34,757 bases of DNA from Nitrospirota bacterium (lineage in GTDB: Bacteria > Nitrospirota > Thermodesulfovibrionia > Thermodesulfovibrionales > UBA6898), in the NCBI GenBank assembly GCA_016217695.1, contig JACRHE010000011.1, forward strand, positions 1 through 34,757, given 5' to 3'. This document shows, in pieces, positions 15,366 to 24,530 of the stretch (position 1 is the first letter of the stretch; each line of letters begins with the position of its first letter). A program made the translations under genes and the position numbers. The notes beneath the pieces are model-generated. The model saw only the letters and a program-made list of their open reading frames with translations, ran no database searches and was not told where the DNA came from.

Positions 15366-15394
15366 TTGAAATAATGGGAGCAATTCATTATAAT
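15366..15394 (+). promoter_or_regulatory. Promoter of the two-CW protein gene
   Basis: TTGAAA (15366-15371), a 17-bp spacer, and a perfect TATAAT (15389-15394). The predicted transcription start is near 15401, giving a leader of about 36 nt with AAGGAAG before the ATG at 15437. Confidence 0.75.
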
Positions 15395-15436
15395 CGTGAC
15401 TGTTAATTTTGAGAATTTCGGAAAGGAAGTTCGACT

Positions 15437-15742
15437 ATGAGCAAGCTAAATTGCTGGGAATTAAAAAAATGCGGCAGACAGACCGGAGGGGAACACGTAT
15501 CAGACCTTGGCATATGTCCAGTCGCGCAGGAAGACCGGCTCCACGGGATTCACGGCGGAATAAATGCTGGAAGAAGTTGCTGGGTTGTTTCGGGCACCTT
15601 ATGCAAAGGTGAGGTGCAGGGAACATTTGCCAGAAAATTCAAGAATTGCGAGATCTGTGATTTCTATCGGACGGTAAAGAAAGAAGAATTCCCCAACTTT
15701 CAACTTTCCGTTGTGCTGGCGTCTAAAATCAAAAAGAACTAA
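15437..15742 (+). CDS. Two-CW domain protein
   Basis: 101 aa, cysteine-rich and soluble. It shows the paired CW signature: NCWELKKCGR at the N-terminus, GICPVA, then NAGRSCWVVSGTLC and KNCEICDFY with the EE pair after the last helix. This matches the two-CW family found in anaerobic sulfate- and metal-reducing bacteria. Function is unknown. Nine cysteines suggest a metal or iron-sulfur site; related domains sit next to chemotaxis or signalling proteins, but none is near here. It has its own promoter and terminator, so it is a single-gene unit. Confidence 0.8.
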   Translation: MSKLNCWELKKCGRQTGGEHVSDLGICPVAQEDRLHGIHGGINAGRSCWVVSGTLCKGEVQGTFARKFKNCEICDFYRTVKKEEFPNFQLSVVLASKIKKN

Positions 15743-15807
15743 TTTTTGCAGACATCGGCAGGCACGGCTATGATCTTAAATCCCTTTCTATATTATTAAT
15801 GCCTAGA

Positions 15808-15855
15808 GCGTAAACATGCGAGAGGCTCACTCTCTCCCATGTTTACGCCTTTTTC
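15808..15855 (+). terminator. Intrinsic terminator of the two-CW gene
   Basis: GCGTAAACATG (15808-15818) pairs perfectly with CATGTTTACGC (15838-15848), with an inner GAGAG/CTCTC stem, followed by CTTTTTCTTCTTTT. Its right arm overlaps the stop codon of the convergent CMD gene. The minus strand has no T-run, so it works best for plus-strand transcripts. Confidence 0.9.
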
Positions 15856-16169
15856 TTCTTTTCCTCTAAAACATCATCGAGCCATGAAAGCGCTGCAGAG
15901 ACCGTCGGAAAGCCGACCGTGCTTGTTATCAGCAGAAGCGCATGGTATAACTCCTCCGGCTTTGCCCCTGCCTCCAGAGCCCTCCTCGCATGAGAATGGA
16001 CCGACCCTTCTGAACGTATAGCGGCGGCGGCAGCCAACTGCACAAGCTGGGAGGTCTTTTCATTCAGGGGCCCTGCCTGGCGCGCGGTCTTTCCGAGATT
16101 GTTTAATGCCGAAAAATATTCCTTAAACCTCTTTCTTATCCCCACATACTGATCAGGAAGCTTTGCCAT
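15843..16169 (-). CDS. Carboxymuconolactone decarboxylase family protein without CxxC
   Basis: 108 aa, all-alpha AhpD-like fold: LNEKTSQLVQLAAAAAIRSEGSVHSHARRALEAGAKPEELYHALLLI. The AhpD-type redox motif ExxCxxCxxH is here EGSVHSH, so both cysteines are missing and peroxidase or disulfide activity is not expected. Such cysteine-less members are common and unassigned. AGGAGGAACAT precedes ATG. It follows gspD by 22 bp and is the last gene of the long minus-strand operon. The lysine-rich end (EEKKKKA) is unusual but probably just a tail. Confidence 0.8.
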   Translation of the reverse strand: MAKLPDQYVGIRKRFKEYFSALNNLGKTARQAGPLNEKTSQLVQLAAAAAIRSEGSVHSHARRALEAGAKPEELYHALLLITSTVGFPTVSAALSWLDDVLEEKKKKA

Positions 16170-16191
16170 ATGTTCCTCCTCTTAATAAGAT

Positions 16192-18087
16192 TCAGTCTAT
16201 TCCGCCTTCTCCAGCCTTCTTCTGATAGCTCTTCTCTATCTTCTCTTTGAGACCCTGTACCCTGTCCTTTAATTCTTTAGACATCTCATCAGCCTCTTCA
16301 TGACTGCCGACCACACGCGGAGTGACCATGAGGATCAACTCCTTACGACTGCTCTTGTCCGTTGTAGAGCCGAAAAGATAGCCTAGTATCGGTATATCAC
16401 TGAGAAGAGGTACCCCGTTTCTCGTCTTTTGAACCCTGTCTGTTATAATGCCTCCAAGTACAAGGGTATGGCCGTCCTGAACGATCGCGCTCGTGGTCGC
16501 CTTTCTGGTTTTGAACCCCTGATAATCCTGTCCACCTATCTTAACCGTTGAGCCCACTTCGCTTACCTCCTGAGATATCTTCAGGGTAACCTGCTTCTTC
16601 TCGTTGATATGAGGAGTGACAGTCAAAATGGTACCGGCTGATTTAAACTGAACCTGTGATGTAATATTTGCAGTGGTTTCCTGGGGCTGCGATATGGAGG
16701 TTGCCACAGGCACTTCATCTGCAATCTCTATCTTTGCCTCCTTATTATCAAGGGCGAGGATATGCGGACTTGCCAGGACATTGATCTGGTCCTTTGTCGC
16801 TGCTGCCTTCAGAATCAGATTAAACCTGTTGGGATCAAGAACATTTACAAAAGAACCCGTGGAGAGAGCCGGGATGAACTCATTCTTTGCGGAATCGAAC
16901 AATGATGTGACCGTATTCGTAAAGCCTCCAACTGCGTTGAAATCCTTGCCTTCCGCATGTACGCTCGTCTTCAACAGCCATTCGATGCCGAACTGGGTCG
17001 TATCGTCGAGGGTAATCTCCGCAATCAAAACCTCTATCAAGACCTGCTTGGGCTGAACGTCCAGTTTTTTTATGGTTTCCAGGAGAGTCAGATATCCCCG
17101 GGGAGATGACTTGATAAGGATCGCGTTGATATCCTCATACGCCTCGATCAGGACCTCGCCTTCAATCTCACCGGCCAGCCCTTCTTGCACAGATGCCCCT
17201 GCCTGAGTCGTACGGACAGGTGTGCGCGGGACTGTCGGAACAGGCGCTGGCGCTGGTGCAGCCGCAGGAGTGACGGTTTTTACCGGTGCGCCGCTAGCAG
17301 CCCTCTTCCCGGTATAAATATTCTTCAGGATCTCGACGAGCTTCTTCGCCTCACCGTTTTCTACGTAATAAACAAAGGTCTTGATGGCGTCACGGTCTGT
17401 CGCAGGAATATCTATAGCCTCAAGCAATTTAAGAAATTTCACGATACCGACAGGAGGGGCAGTGATGATGAGCATATTGGACGGTTCGTAGACAACAATG
17501 TCGGTTCCGCGCGGCATGAGGTTTCGCACTATATTGGCAACGTCATTTGCCTTGACATATTCCAGGGGTATCTCCTGCGTGACAAAACTTGCGTCCTTTG
17601 TCAGAGAGATGGTCTTGCCTGATTCGATCCGCACAGGCTGTTGCTTTGCCGCATCGATAGGCACAATACGGTAAAAACTGCCATACTTGACGGCAGTAAA
17701 ACCATTGAATTCAAGTATAGTCTGGAAAGTTGAGAAGAGCTCCGACAGAGGCACCTTGTGATGAGACTGGATAGTTATCTTCCCGCCCACGCCCGGAGCT
17801 ACGATATAATTGATCTTGAGCATCTCCCCGATCGTCTGAATCACTGTCTCTATATCGGCATTTTCAAAGTTCAGCATCACAAACTGTTCTTCAGTCTTCT
17901 TCTCGGCTGCAGGAGGTTCGGTTTTCTTCCCTTCTTCCGGTTCTCTTGACGGCGCTATGTCGGGAAGCCGTAACGCTTCCGCCTCTTTTGCAGGTGTTAC
18001 TGTCTCAACCGGCTTTACAGCCTGTTTGGGGGCGCAAGAGAATACCAGCAAAAAAAGCATGAGGACAGCAGATAACTTAAGGTTCAT
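16192..18087 (-). CDS. gspD: Type II secretion system secretin GspD
   Basis: 631 aa. The N-terminal hydrophobic segment ends LVFSCAPKQ, a near-lipobox, so it may be a lipoprotein. The N0 domain (about 70-150, MLNFENADIETVIQTIGEML) is followed by N1 (IPLEYVKANDVANIVRNLM) and N2 (FVYYVENGEAKKLVEILKNI). A proline-alanine linker comes next, then N3 and the secretin core with VPLLSDIPILGYLFGS, the family signature. It forms the outer-membrane pore of the T2SS. ATG overlaps the gspC stop (ATGA). Length and order fit GspD better than PilQ, because gspC, gspL, gspM and gspK precede it. Confidence 0.92.
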   Translation of the reverse strand: MNLKLSAVLMLFLLVFSCAPKQAVKPVETVTPAKEAEALRLPDIAPSREPEEGKKTEPPAAEKKTEEQFVMLNFENADIETVIQTIGEMLKINYIVAPGVGGKITIQSHHKVPLSELFSTFQTILEFNGFTAVKYGSFYRIVPIDAAKQQPVRIESGKTISLTKDASFVTQEIPLEYVKANDVANIVRNLMPRGTDIVVYEPSNMLIITAPPVGIVKFLKLLEAIDIPATDRDAIKTFVYYVENGEAKKLVEILKNIYTGKRAASGAPVKTVTPAAAPAPAPVPTVPRTPVRTTQAGASVQEGLAGEIEGEVLIEAYEDINAILIKSSPRGYLTLLETIKKLDVQPKQVLIEVLIAEITLDDTTQFGIEWLLKTSVHAEGKDFNAVGGFTNTVTSLFDSAKNEFIPALSTGSFVNVLDPNRFNLILKAAATKDQINVLASPHILALDNKEAKIEIADEVPVATSISQPQETTANITSQVQFKSAGTILTVTPHINEKKQVTLKISQEVSEVGSTVKIGGQDYQGFKTRKATTSAIVQDGHTLVLGGIITDRVQKTRNGVPLLSDIPILGYLFGSTTDKSSRKELILMVTPRVVGSHEEADEMSKELKDRVQGLKEKIEKSYQKKAGEGGID

Positions 18088-18590
18088 TTCGTTACCCTCG
18101 GGTTCGTGATCGTTTTTATTTTATCTATAGTCAGTTCTATCAATTCGTCGTTCCATTTTAACACAGTCTTCCTGCCCGATATATCGACTAATTCAATATT
18201 ATCGGTCTTATCGCCCCTTCTCATGGCTATCGCCTTCGCCTTGTCTATCTCCAGATAGGCAACGTATTCCCCGAACGTATCGAGAATAATTCCCTTCAGC
18301 ACGAGTTCAGGCTTTTTGGGGGGTTCCAGAGGCAGGAGCGCCTCCGCCGAGCCGGACGACTTCGGCTCACGGTATGAGCGGGACGGGTTGAAAAGGTTTC
18401 TGTCATGGATCTCTTTTCCCCATGCAGGCTGATATTTGGCGGAAAGAGAAGACACAGCCTCTTTCCGCCCCTGCTTGTTCGCCGCTACGCCCGACAAGGG
18501 CTCATATCTGAGCGCCTTTGTGTAGAAATTCCAGCAGGTAAAGACGAAGAGGAAGATAATGACTGTGAGCATGACGCCGCGCCTTATCAT
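18084..18590 (-). CDS. gspC: Type II secretion protein GspC-like
   Basis: 168 aa. One N-terminal membrane segment (about 7-24), then a periplasmic part with EIHDRNLFNP, the typical start of the GspC homology region, and LVLKGIILDTFGEYVAYLEID, the HR domain that contacts GspD N0. No PDZ domain follows. GspC links the inner-membrane platform to the secretin. It overlaps both neighbours by 4 bp (gspM stop and gspD start). PilP-like assignment is the alternative. Confidence 0.75.
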   Translation of the reverse strand: MIRRGVMLTVIIFLFVFTCWNFYTKALRYEPLSGVAANKQGRKEAVSSLSAKYQPAWGKEIHDRNLFNPSRSYREPKSSGSAEALLPLEPPKKPELVLKGIILDTFGEYVAYLEIDKAKAIAMRRGDKTDNIELVDISGRKTVLKWNDELIELTIDKIKTITNPRVTK

Positions 18591-19126
18591 ATGTCTGACA
18601 GCCCCGATACCTGCATCTTGAACTTCAGGTCCCTGGGATTTTGCAAATTCGTAATATTGATATTTAGCTTATCTATCTTAATCAGAAACCTGCCTGACTC
18701 CACATGCCTCAGAAAGTCACTGACCTGCTTGATCGTCCCGTTGCCTTCGAAATAGACAGGGATACTGCTGTAGTTCCCTGTCTTCACCTCTGCCAAAGGC
18801 CTTATAGTCATCACCCTGAGGCCCGACTTTTCTGTCATTTCGGACAGCTCACCCTGCAACCGCGCAGATGCGATGAAAGCAGATTTTTCATGGATAAGTC
18901 TTTTTTCGATCTTCTTCATATCCTCCACGACCGCCTTCATCTCTTCCTCGGTGCCCCCTGCTCCTTTTACTGACAGCTCATCCCTGGTCAAGGCAAAATA
19001 TTTCCCCTCAAGTTCCTCCCTCATCAGCCCGCTCCGGGGTGTCAGAAAATAATATTCAAAAGCGAATATTGCCGCCACCAGTATTACCCCGATAAGCGCG
19101 TACCTATTCTTTCTCAATGCCTTCAA
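18587..19126 (-). CDS. gspM: Type II secretion protein GspM-like (PilO fold)
   Basis: 179 aa: a short cytoplasmic start, one membrane segment (ALIGVILVAAIFAFEYYF), a coiled-coil-prone helix (about 50-85), and a ferredoxin-like domain ending KFKMQVSGLSDI. This is the GspM/PilO pattern; it pairs with GspL in the inner membrane. The gene overlaps gspL by 23 bp, as is common for the pair. Identification rests on order and fold pattern, since the family has little sequence identity. Confidence 0.72.
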   Translation of the reverse strand: MKALRKNRYALIGVILVAAIFAFEYYFLTPRSGLMREELEGKYFALTRDELSVKGAGGTEEEMKAVVEDMKKIEKRLIHEKSAFIASARLQGELSEMTEKSGLRVMTIRPLAEVKTGNYSSIPVYFEGNGTIKQVSDFLRHVESGRFLIKIDKLNINITNLQNPRDLKFKMQVSGLSDI

Positions 19127-20384
19127 CCTCCATCTTCAGGGCAAAACGCTCCTCGCCTTCCTTTGAGATAACAGGAGCCGAATACGAGACATTCTTAAAG
19201 GATCTCGAGTTTTCCAGGGCCATGACCAGGCTGGAGGTCTTGCGGGTGAACCCTTCGATCTCCACCTTCCCCTTGTCATCGATCCCGATGGCTATCAGCC
19301 ACGAATCCTCCGGAAGAAGAGAACTCAGATCCCTGAGCGCCCTAATGATAACACTGTTTCTATTCACAAAATCAGAAAGGACCTTCCTGTTGCTCTGCAA
19401 TGCGTCGAGTTTTTTCCGCGCATCGATCACTCCCGCAGCCTTACCCTTGATCAGCAGGCGTCTTGCTTCAATGGATTTCAGTGCGTTTTGGTCTTTGTAA
19501 TAAGAGACGACGCCTGTCAGAAGAAATATAAACACTGAAAGAGCCGCCATCCCGCCGATCAGGTAAGGATAAAAATCCGGCCTCTGCCTTTGAAGTTCAG
19601 GAGGGAGAAAATTAAGCTGAAGGCCCTTTTTCCTCAGCCCTGACAGCGCAAGAGCCTGCGGGAGCGGAAGTTGCAGCTTTCTGCCCCTGAATCGGTCGGC
19701 AAGAGCATTATCGATTTGACCTGTAAAATAGATCTGTCCCGGAAACAGATTGGAGAGCCTCTCTATCTCGCCTGACGGATCGGCATCTCTCGTAAGGCTC
19801 TTTACATAGGCAGGCATCGCATCCCTGAGCCCCTGCACCTCGTAAGCGCTTTCGGTAACAGTGACGCAAATGCCGTGAACGCTTTTCTCGCGGACGGCGT
19901 CTAGGAGGGCGCCGAGTGTAACAAGCGTGCTGCATCTTATTGCCATGAGCTCTATCCCGGCATCCTTTGCGTATCCGGCGATTTCACTGACCAGTTCCAT
20001 CCTCAGAGAAAAAACAAGCGTACGGACCCTTCCCTTTTCACCCGAAAGTATAAGGAAATCGAAGATATACTCGTCTATGGGCAGCGGGAGGTGCTTTTCA
20101 AGCTCAAAGAGAAGGGCCTTCTTGAGATCAGACCTGCTCATCGCCGGCATGTCTATCATCTTATGGGAAAATACCCGGAGAGGCAGGCCGATGACAACTC
20201 CGCGGGGAGCGTAATCCTTCTTCAGCCGCCTAAACGTATCAGCGATCACAACAGCCTTTTCTCTTCCCGTCTCAGGCAGCGCAACCCTGTCGGTCTTCAC
20301 AGACTTACAGCCGCCCAACCCCGCCTCTACAACGGATATTTCAAGACTGCCTGATTCCAGATTAACCCCTGTTATTCTCTGCAC
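19104..20384 (-). CDS. gspL: Type II secretion protein GspL (PilM-PilN-like)
   Basis: 426 aa. The N-terminal about 260 residues are an actin-like PilM domain (MQRITGVNLESGSLEI, VVIGLPLRVF, LKKALLFELEKHLPLPIDEYIFDF). One membrane segment at about 272-292 (LSVFIFLLTGVVSYY) is followed by a coiled coil and a PilN-like periplasmic domain (LRDLSSLLPEDSWLIAIGID). GspL binds GspE in the cytoplasm and GspM in the membrane. The start is GTG with GGAGAGAAA upstream, overlapping the gspK end by 23 bp. Confidence 0.85.
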   Translation of the reverse strand: MQRITGVNLESGSLEISVVEAGLGGCKSVKTDRVALPETGREKAVVIADTFRRLKKDYAPRGVVIGLPLRVFSHKMIDMPAMSRSDLKKALLFELEKHLPLPIDEYIFDFLILSGEKGRVRTLVFSLRMELVSEIAGYAKDAGIELMAIRCSTLVTLGALLDAVREKSVHGICVTVTESAYEVQGLRDAMPAYVKSLTRDADPSGEIERLSNLFPGQIYFTGQIDNALADRFRGRKLQLPLPQALALSGLRKKGLQLNFLPPELQRQRPDFYPYLIGGMAALSVFIFLLTGVVSYYKDQNALKSIEARRLLIKGKAAGVIDARKKLDALQSNRKVLSDFVNRNSVIIRALRDLSSLLPEDSWLIAIGIDDKGKVEIEGFTRKTSSLVMALENSRSFKNVSYSAPVISKEGEERFALKMEVEGIEKE

Positions 20385-21369
20385 TTTCTCTCCAGTAGAG
20401 TGTCTGAATTTTATAGCCCTTTGCTACGGGTTGCCTGTTCAGGACTGCAACGATCCTTGCACCTGGAACTCCGCTGTGGGCGCGAGCCGTCACCTCTACG
20501 CGTAAATTCTGCGCCGCGATAGCATTGAATCCCCGGGCTGAAAAGGGCTGGGGTACGAAGGTGAATCCCCCGGCCTCCGCGCTTCTCTGCTTTAATACCG
20601 CCTCTATCTCGAATGCATCAAGCCCCATCAGTTCCATCACCTCGGTACTCACGGTATTAATATTAAGCGATCCGCTCCCGAATGTTGTTATCAGGCCAAG
20701 CAGGGGTTTTAGCTCCCCTGCCCCATAAAGGTAATCCTTTGTCATACCCTTTACCAAGGCCAATTCCTCAGGCAGATCAAAAAAGGCGTTCTTTGCCTTA
20801 TACGGTTCTTCGAGGTCTTCATAATAGTCGTCTTCAGCTCCTGACAGATGGTGCTCCTTATCAGGGTCCTTCCAGTCAAGAACTGAATCCACAAGCTCAT
20901 CGAGAGTCTCATCCGGAACACCTATGTATGCGAAAAGTCTTCTGAGCCTCTCCCGAGATGCATGGTTTATGTTAATCAGCGACCCCTCATCCGTGATCCT
21001 TATATCCACCTCCCCCCGGCCGACAGCTCTCTTACCGGTTATCGGCTGACTCTCCCTGTCAACACGAAAATTGCCGTCGCCGTCATAAAAATCAAATACA
21101 GTATCCTTGTCGCTCAATATGTAATTGACCGCCTCCTGGTACCCTGACATTGCCATATAATAAGAGATTGTTTCTTCCTTAAGATTGCGGGTGCTGGTTG
21201 TGTTCCATCTGCTGGCATTCAGGTAATTCAGTGCGATAATGCTCAGCAGAACCAGAATCCAGAGGACCATCATCAGGGCAATACCATCCTGAGAATTATG
21301 AATTTTGAATTTTGAAGTAAATGAATTAATTTCAGACTTCATCCTTCCGCCTTCATACTTTCTTTTCAC
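20362..21369 (-). CDS. gspK: Type II secretion minor pseudopilin GspK
   Basis: 335 aa. DGIALMMVLWILVLLSIIAL (about 28-47) is the pseudopilin hydrophobic helix; a glycine precedes it and the usual Glu5 is absent, as is typical of GspK. The large globular part has ITDEGSLININHASRERL and a DWKDPDKEHHLSGAEDDYYE acidic stretch like the calcium site of GspK, then GSLNINTVSTEVM. It caps the pseudopilus tip with GspI and GspJ, neither encoded here. The start could be residue 1 or Met10; the leader of 28 residues is long. It overlaps gspE by 4 bp. Confidence 0.88.
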   Translation of the reverse strand: MKRKYEGGRMKSEINSFTSKFKIHNSQDGIALMMVLWILVLLSIIALNYLNASRWNTTSTRNLKEETISYYMAMSGYQEAVNYILSDKDTVFDFYDGDGNFRVDRESQPITGKRAVGRGEVDIRITDEGSLININHASRERLRRLFAYIGVPDETLDELVDSVLDWKDPDKEHHLSGAEDDYYEDLEEPYKAKNAFFDLPEELALVKGMTKDYLYGAGELKPLLGLITTFGSGSLNINTVSTEVMELMGLDAFEIEAVLKQRSAEAGGFTFVPQPFSARGFNAIAAQNLRVEVTARAHSGVPGARIVAVLNRQPVAKGYKIQTLYWRESAENNRG

Positions 21370-23045
21370 AGTTCCACCTGTGTGACACGCAGGACCTCGT
21401 CGATGGTCGTTATCCCGGCCTGAACCTTCTGTATTCCGTCCTCCCTGAGAGTTCGCATTCCCATGGCAACAGCCTTGTCCTTGATATCCTTGGCCGTAGC
21501 CCTCTTCATGACAAGTTCCCTTATCTCGTCACCCACGGGAAGGACCTCAAAAATACCTACCCTTCCCCTGTATCCAGTACCCGAACAATGTTCACACCCC
21601 TTGCCGACCCATACCTCATTGAGCGAAAAGCCCAGTTTATTACCTATCTCCTCGGGGACAGGCTGTTTTATCCTGCAGCGCTGACAGATCTTTCTCACCA
21701 GCCTCTGGGCTATCACACAGATGAGGGTGGAAGCCACGAGATAATTCTCGATCCCCATATCCATCAGTCTTGTTATGGCGCCGGGTGCGTCGTTGGTGTG
21801 CAGGGTGCTGAAGAGCAGGTGACCGGTCAGGGCGGCATGTATGGCTATGCCTGCGGTTTCCATGTCCCTGATCTCTCCGACCATTATTATATCAGGGTCC
21901 TGCCTGACAATATGTCTGAGACCGCTCGCAAAGGTCAGCCCGATCTTAGGCCGCACCTGAATCTGGTTGATGCCGGGCATCAGATACTCAACCGGTTCTT
22001 CGATCGTGATGATCTTTTTCTCCGGCGAATTGATCTTGTCGAGAGATGCATAGAGGGTGGTGGACTTTCCGCTTCCGGTGGGGCCGGTAATGAGTATCAT
22101 CCCATAGGGCTTCTTTATCGTCTCATCATAGATATCCAGTATCAACCTGTCGAACCCGAGGTCCTCAAGGGTGATAAACGAAGTCTCCTTGTCAAGAAGC
22201 CTCATCACGATGCTTTCGCCGTAAATGGTCGGAAGTGTAGATACCCTGATATCCACATTCTTCCCCTCAATAGTCGCCTTGATCCTGCCGTCCTGGGGCA
22301 GCCTTCTCTCGGCGATGTTCATCTGAGAAAGGAGTTTGATCCTCGATGAGATAGCTGAATACATCCTTACCGGAAGGATCTCTTTTTCATACAGCACGCC
22401 ATCGATGCGGTATCTCGCCCTTACACTTATCTCCCCCGGTTCAACATGGATATCGCTGGCGCGGTCCTTAACGGCATTTTCTATGATCATGTTTACGAGC
22501 TGGATAATCCCTTTCTCCTGTGCAAGGTCCCTGAGATGGCTTATCTCCCCGGTAAGGTCGCCGCCGGACACCTCATCCTCAGCTGCATCTTCGATGAGCC
22601 TCTGCATGACAGCGCTCCGTGAGCCCCGCAGGAGCTGGATCTGCTGCTGAATCTCATCCTTCTTTCCAATACAGAGCTCTATCTCATAACCGAAGGAAGA
22701 CCTCAGGGCCTCAACCCCTTCGGTATTCGTCGGGTCTGAGGTGGCTATCCTGAGTATGTTGCCCTTCAGTTCAAGGGGAAGCATATTATTATTCTCGAGG
22801 AAATTGAAGGATACCTTTTCAAGCGGTATCTCCTCAGGGAAATCCTTTCCTTCCACAACCGGCATGCTGAACTGAACTGACAAGGCCTTAAGGATCCTGT
22901 CCTCAGGCATTGTGCCGTCCATGAGGATCTCGCCGAACTTCCTTTTGAAGCCTTCGGCCTTCTGTATCCCGAGGATCCTCTCCATTTCAGCTCTGGTGAT
23001 AAAGCCCATGTCAAGAAGTATCTCGCCTATCTTTTTGTGCATCAT
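21366..23045 (-). CDS. gspE: Type II secretion ATPase GspE
   Basis: 559 aa. The N1E/MshEN-type domain (about 1-140: IGEILLDMGFIT, AEMERILGIQKAEG) is followed by the ATPase. ASDIHVEPGE lies near 196. Walker A GPTGSGKST is at about 321-329, the Asp box and Walker B at IIMVGEIRDMETAG (387-398), and the His box at STLHTNDAP. The zinc site has C454-x2-C457 and C484-x2-C487. It powers pseudopilus assembly. The ATG directly follows the TAA of mlaD (TAAATGATG), linking lipid transport and secretion genes in one transcript. Confidence 0.9.
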   Translation of the reverse strand: MMHKKIGEILLDMGFITRAEMERILGIQKAEGFKRKFGEILMDGTMPEDRILKALSVQFSMPVVEGKDFPEEIPLEKVSFNFLENNNMLPLELKGNILRIATSDPTNTEGVEALRSSFGYEIELCIGKKDEIQQQIQLLRGSRSAVMQRLIEDAAEDEVSGGDLTGEISHLRDLAQEKGIIQLVNMIIENAVKDRASDIHVEPGEISVRARYRIDGVLYEKEILPVRMYSAISSRIKLLSQMNIAERRLPQDGRIKATIEGKNVDIRVSTLPTIYGESIVMRLLDKETSFITLEDLGFDRLILDIYDETIKKPYGMILITGPTGSGKSTTLYASLDKINSPEKKIITIEEPVEYLMPGINQIQVRPKIGLTFASGLRHIVRQDPDIIMVGEIRDMETAGIAIHAALTGHLLFSTLHTNDAPGAITRLMDMGIENYLVASTLICVIAQRLVRKICQRCRIKQPVPEEIGNKLGFSLNEVWVGKGCEHCSGTGYRGRVGIFEVLPVGDEIRELVMKRATAKDIKDKAVAMGMRTLREDGIQKVQAGITTIDEVLRVTQVEL

Positions 23046-24530
23046 TTACCTTGTAGGGATCTTCGGGATGGTGCCGAAGATATACTTGAAATCTTCATCT
23101 TCAAATCTCAGTCCGCCGCCTACGTAACCTCCACGCCATTTTTTATTCAGTATGTTATCTACACCGCCGCTGACAAACACGTTTTTGAAAACGAAATAGT
23201 CCACGCCCACCTTGACATGCGGGTTTTTTGCATTCCTCTCATCATTTGAAAAGTCCCATATATCTGCAGTCACCTTGCCCCTGTCGCGGTTAAAGAAATA
23301 ATCACCGCCGACGCCAAAGGTATTCTCTGTAAGCCCTATCCTCAGTGCTGCATCCCCAAACCTCTTTGCAAACTGGGCTGTAAACTCTATCTTCTTCCTT
23401 ATCTCCTCTTCCCTGACTATCGTCCCAGGCGGTGAGGTTATGGTCTCTTTAGTCGAAACACTCCCGACAGGATCGCTGACCGCGCCGAGGATATAATACT
23501 TGTCCGGCCTCGGCTGGAGGGTGACATAAAAATATCCCTTTCCGTCTTTAGGCTTGGTCAGGTACTCTGTCTGGAACGTGATGAACGTCCTGAACCTGTC
23601 CACTGCCGAAATCGTCTTGTTGACACCCTCGGCAGCCTTGTTTATCGACTCATAGAGGCGGTCGTCCTTAACGAGTTTCCCGAGGGACCCCTCGCCCTTT
23701 TCTATATTTTTCGCTATGGTATCCATCGACTCAACCGCGTTCTTTACCATCGGCCTGTTCTCTTCTATCATGGCCCTGAGTTCTTTGGACGCCCTGTTGA
23801 GGTTTTCGATGAGTTCCGGTCCGTCGGATTTCAGGGAGCCTGAAAAATCCTTCATATTCGCGACGGCGACGCTGAAATGATCGCTGTTTTTTTCCACAAG
23901 GCTGTTGATAGAGGCCGCCATGGAACTCATGTTTTCAAGGAGCTTTCTCAATCTTGCGTCATTGGCATCGATCGTCCGGTTAAGGCTTGCCGTGACCTCT
24001 CTCATATTGCTGACCGTCTGCCTCAGCGAATCCCTTGTCTCATCGTCTCCGAGCAGTTCATTAAGGGACTCGGACAGTTCGGAAAACCTCTTTGAGAAAC
24101 TTGTGAAATTCCTCACCATATCATCAATATCGACAACTTCCTTCACGTTTTCTATAGTATCGCCGTCCCTGAGCTGGGGCTGATCAGGAGAGCCGACAGT
24201 TATGGCGAGAAATTTGTCTCCGAGGAGTCCGGACGATTTGATCGCAGCCCCCGCATCCCTGTAGAGCTTTATATGGGAATCCATCATCAGCTTTACGCGG
24301 GCCCTTCCCTTTGTGAGCTCTATCCCGTCAATAACCCCCGAGTCAACTCCGGCCACCTTAACCTTTGTCTTTTCATCGAGCCCGGCAGTATTATTGAAAT
24401 ATATATATATAGTGTAGCCCCTGCTCTTGGCCCATTCGAGACCCCCGACCTTAAAGGTCATGAACGCCAGTACCGATAATACAGCAAGAGCGAATACGCC
24501 TACCTTAAGCTCTGTTGAAATGCTTCTCAT
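23046..24530 (-). CDS. mlaD: MlaD/MCE-domain protein with long helical region and beta-barrel-like C-terminus
   Basis: 494 aa, more than twice the size of E. coli MlaD. One membrane segment (VGVFALAVLSVLAFMTF), an MCE domain (about 38-115: YTIYIYFNNTAGLDEKTKVKVAGVDSGVI, GLLGDKFLAI), a long heptad-like helical region (about 130-300), then about 180 residues rich in amphipathic beta strands with aromatic girdle-like residues (FGVGGDYFFNR, VKVGVDYFVFKNVFVSGGVDN, GGYVGGGLRFE). MCE proteins carry phospholipids between membranes. The C-terminus resembles outer-membrane strands, so one chain might bridge the periplasm (inference). It overlaps mlaF by 26 bp. Confidence 0.85.
   Translation of the reverse strand: MRSISTELKVGVFALAVLSVLAFMTFKVGGLEWAKSRGYTIYIYFNNTAGLDEKTKVKVAGVDSGVIDGIELTKGRARVKLMMDSHIKLYRDAGAAIKSSGLLGDKFLAITVGSPDQPQLRDGDTIENVKEVVDIDDMVRNFTSFSKRFSELSESLNELLGDDETRDSLRQTVSNMREVTASLNRTIDANDARLRKLLENMSSMAASINSLVEKNSDHFSVAVANMKDFSGSLKSDGPELIENLNRASKELRAMIEENRPMVKNAVESMDTIAKNIEKGEGSLGKLVKDDRLYESINKAAEGVNKTISAVDRFRTFITFQTEYLTKPKDGKGYFYVTLQPRPDKYYILGAVSDPVGSVSTKETITSPPGTIVREEEIRKKIEFTAQFAKRFGDAALRIGLTENTFGVGGDYFFNRDRGKVTADIWDFSNDERNAKNPHVKVGVDYFVFKNVFVSGGVDNILNKKWRGGYVGGGLRFEDEDFKYIFGTIPKIPTR

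Noticed and set aside
15270-15383. N-terminal extension of waaF-gmhB to a TTG at 15383
   Set aside because: The added 38 residues precede the normal WaaF N-terminus, have no ribosome site, and overlap the divergent promoter region.
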